Shown here: one piece after another, positions 4,962-5,192 of the stretch
Numbering within the stretch: position 1 is the first letter of the stretch
How the letters are laid out: each line of letters opens with the position of its first letter
DNA from: Candidatus Omnitrophota bacterium
GTDB lineage: Bacteria; Omnitrophota; Gorgyraeia; Aquiviventales; Aquiviventaceae
DNA: 5,192 bases
Direction: 5' to 3'
Assembly: GCA_016180605.1 (NCBI GenBank)
Contig: JACPAW010000107.1
Coordinates: forward strand, 1-5,192
The notes under the pieces: model-generated
The model's database searches: none
Seen by the model: only the letters and a program-made list of their open reading frames with translations
Told to the model about the DNA's origin: nothing
Made by a program: the position numbers and the translations under genes

Positions 4962-5192
4962 CTACTCCTGGATCGTCACTTGCCGCATCACCACTTTTTC
5001 CAACGGTTTATCGTTGCTACCCCGCGGTGAGGCAGCGATGGCTTCCGCAACCGATTGACCTTCCACCACGCGTCCAAAAATGGAGTGCTTGTTGTCGAGC
5101 CAGGGGGTGGGAACGAGCGTGATGAAGAACTGGCTTCCATTGGTGTTGGGACCGGAGTTGGCCATAGACACGATTCCGGGTACGTCATGGCG
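4962..5192 (-). CDS. Cyclophilin-type peptidyl-prolyl cis-trans isomerase, 5' end beyond window
   Basis: 76 C-terminal residues are visible in an open frame entering from the right edge, beginning RHDVPGIVSMANSGPNTNGS and followed by QFFITLVPTPWLDNKHSIFG (21-40). This is the cyclophilin core. The SQFF phenylalanines, W31 (equivalent to the cyclosporin-contact Trp of human CypA) and H36 in WLDNKH are in place. The catalytic Arg and the FHRxxxGFMxQGG segment lie outside the window. Such enzymes isomerise Xaa-Pro bonds. Whether this one is cytoplasmic or periplasmic cannot be told without its N-terminus. It runs in the same direction as the outer-membrane protein gene 48 bases downstream, without a terminator between them, so co-transcription is possible. 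The GTG at 5171 is an internal Val, not the start. Confidence 0.95.
   Translation of the reverse strand, partial: RHDVPGIVSMANSGPNTNGSQFFITLVPTPWLDNKHSIFGRVVEGQSVAEAIAASPRGSNDKPLEKVVMRQVTIQE

Noticed and set aside
4596..5030. Plus-strand 144-codon frame
   Set aside because: It runs antisense across the barrel and cyclophilin genes, both of which have clear protein signatures; a shadow frame.

Overview
The window comes from a Gram-negative-type bacterium. A 291-residue protein has a Sec-type signal peptide, a beta-barrel pattern and a C-terminal Phe typical of outer-membrane proteins. Neighbouring genes (cold-shock protein, cyclophilin, MEMO/AMMECR1 fusion) are bacterial in style. Base composition is moderate. 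I cannot assign a phylum: MEMO-AMMECR1 proteins, DUF3096-like membrane proteins and NADK2-like NAD kinases all occur in several environmental lineages.

Layout from left to right. (1) Positions 1-1373, minus strand: a MEMO-AMMECR1 fusion (AmmeMemoRadiSam proteins B and A) with an N-terminal export signal, cut by the left edge. It is open over its whole visible length. (2) Positions 1374-1738: a 365-base non-coding region. It holds a plus-strand sigma70 promoter that matches consensus at both hexamers with a 17-bp spacer, a 103-base compound palindrome, and an intrinsic terminator placed before the next gene. (3) Positions 1739-1942, plus strand: a 67-residue cold-shock protein, followed by a bidirectional terminator. 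(4) Positions 1975-3752, minus strand: a tight three-gene unit, transcribed right to left. It encodes an XRE-type DNA-binding protein, a small nucleotidyltransferase-fold protein and an NADK2-like NAD kinase. The junctions are TGAATG and TGATG, and a perfect 8-bp inverted repeat lies just upstream of the first gene. (5) Positions 3843-4913, minus strand: an outer-membrane barrel protein followed after 9 bases by a two-helix DUF3096-like membrane protein. (6) Positions 4962-5192, minus strand: the C-terminal half of a cyclophilin, cut by the right edge.

How the genes may work together. The XRE/nucleotidyltransferase pair has the layout of a type II or AbiE-like toxin-antitoxin module with an autoregulatory operator; the unusual part is a NAD kinase translationally coupled behind it. 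The cold-shock gene appears to have a leader of about 285 bases with a terminator between promoter and gene, which suggests attenuation or a separate leader RNA. The most worthwhile leads are the palindromic leader plus attenuator, the XRE-NTase-NADK operon, and the apparently exported MEMO-AMMECR1 fusion.
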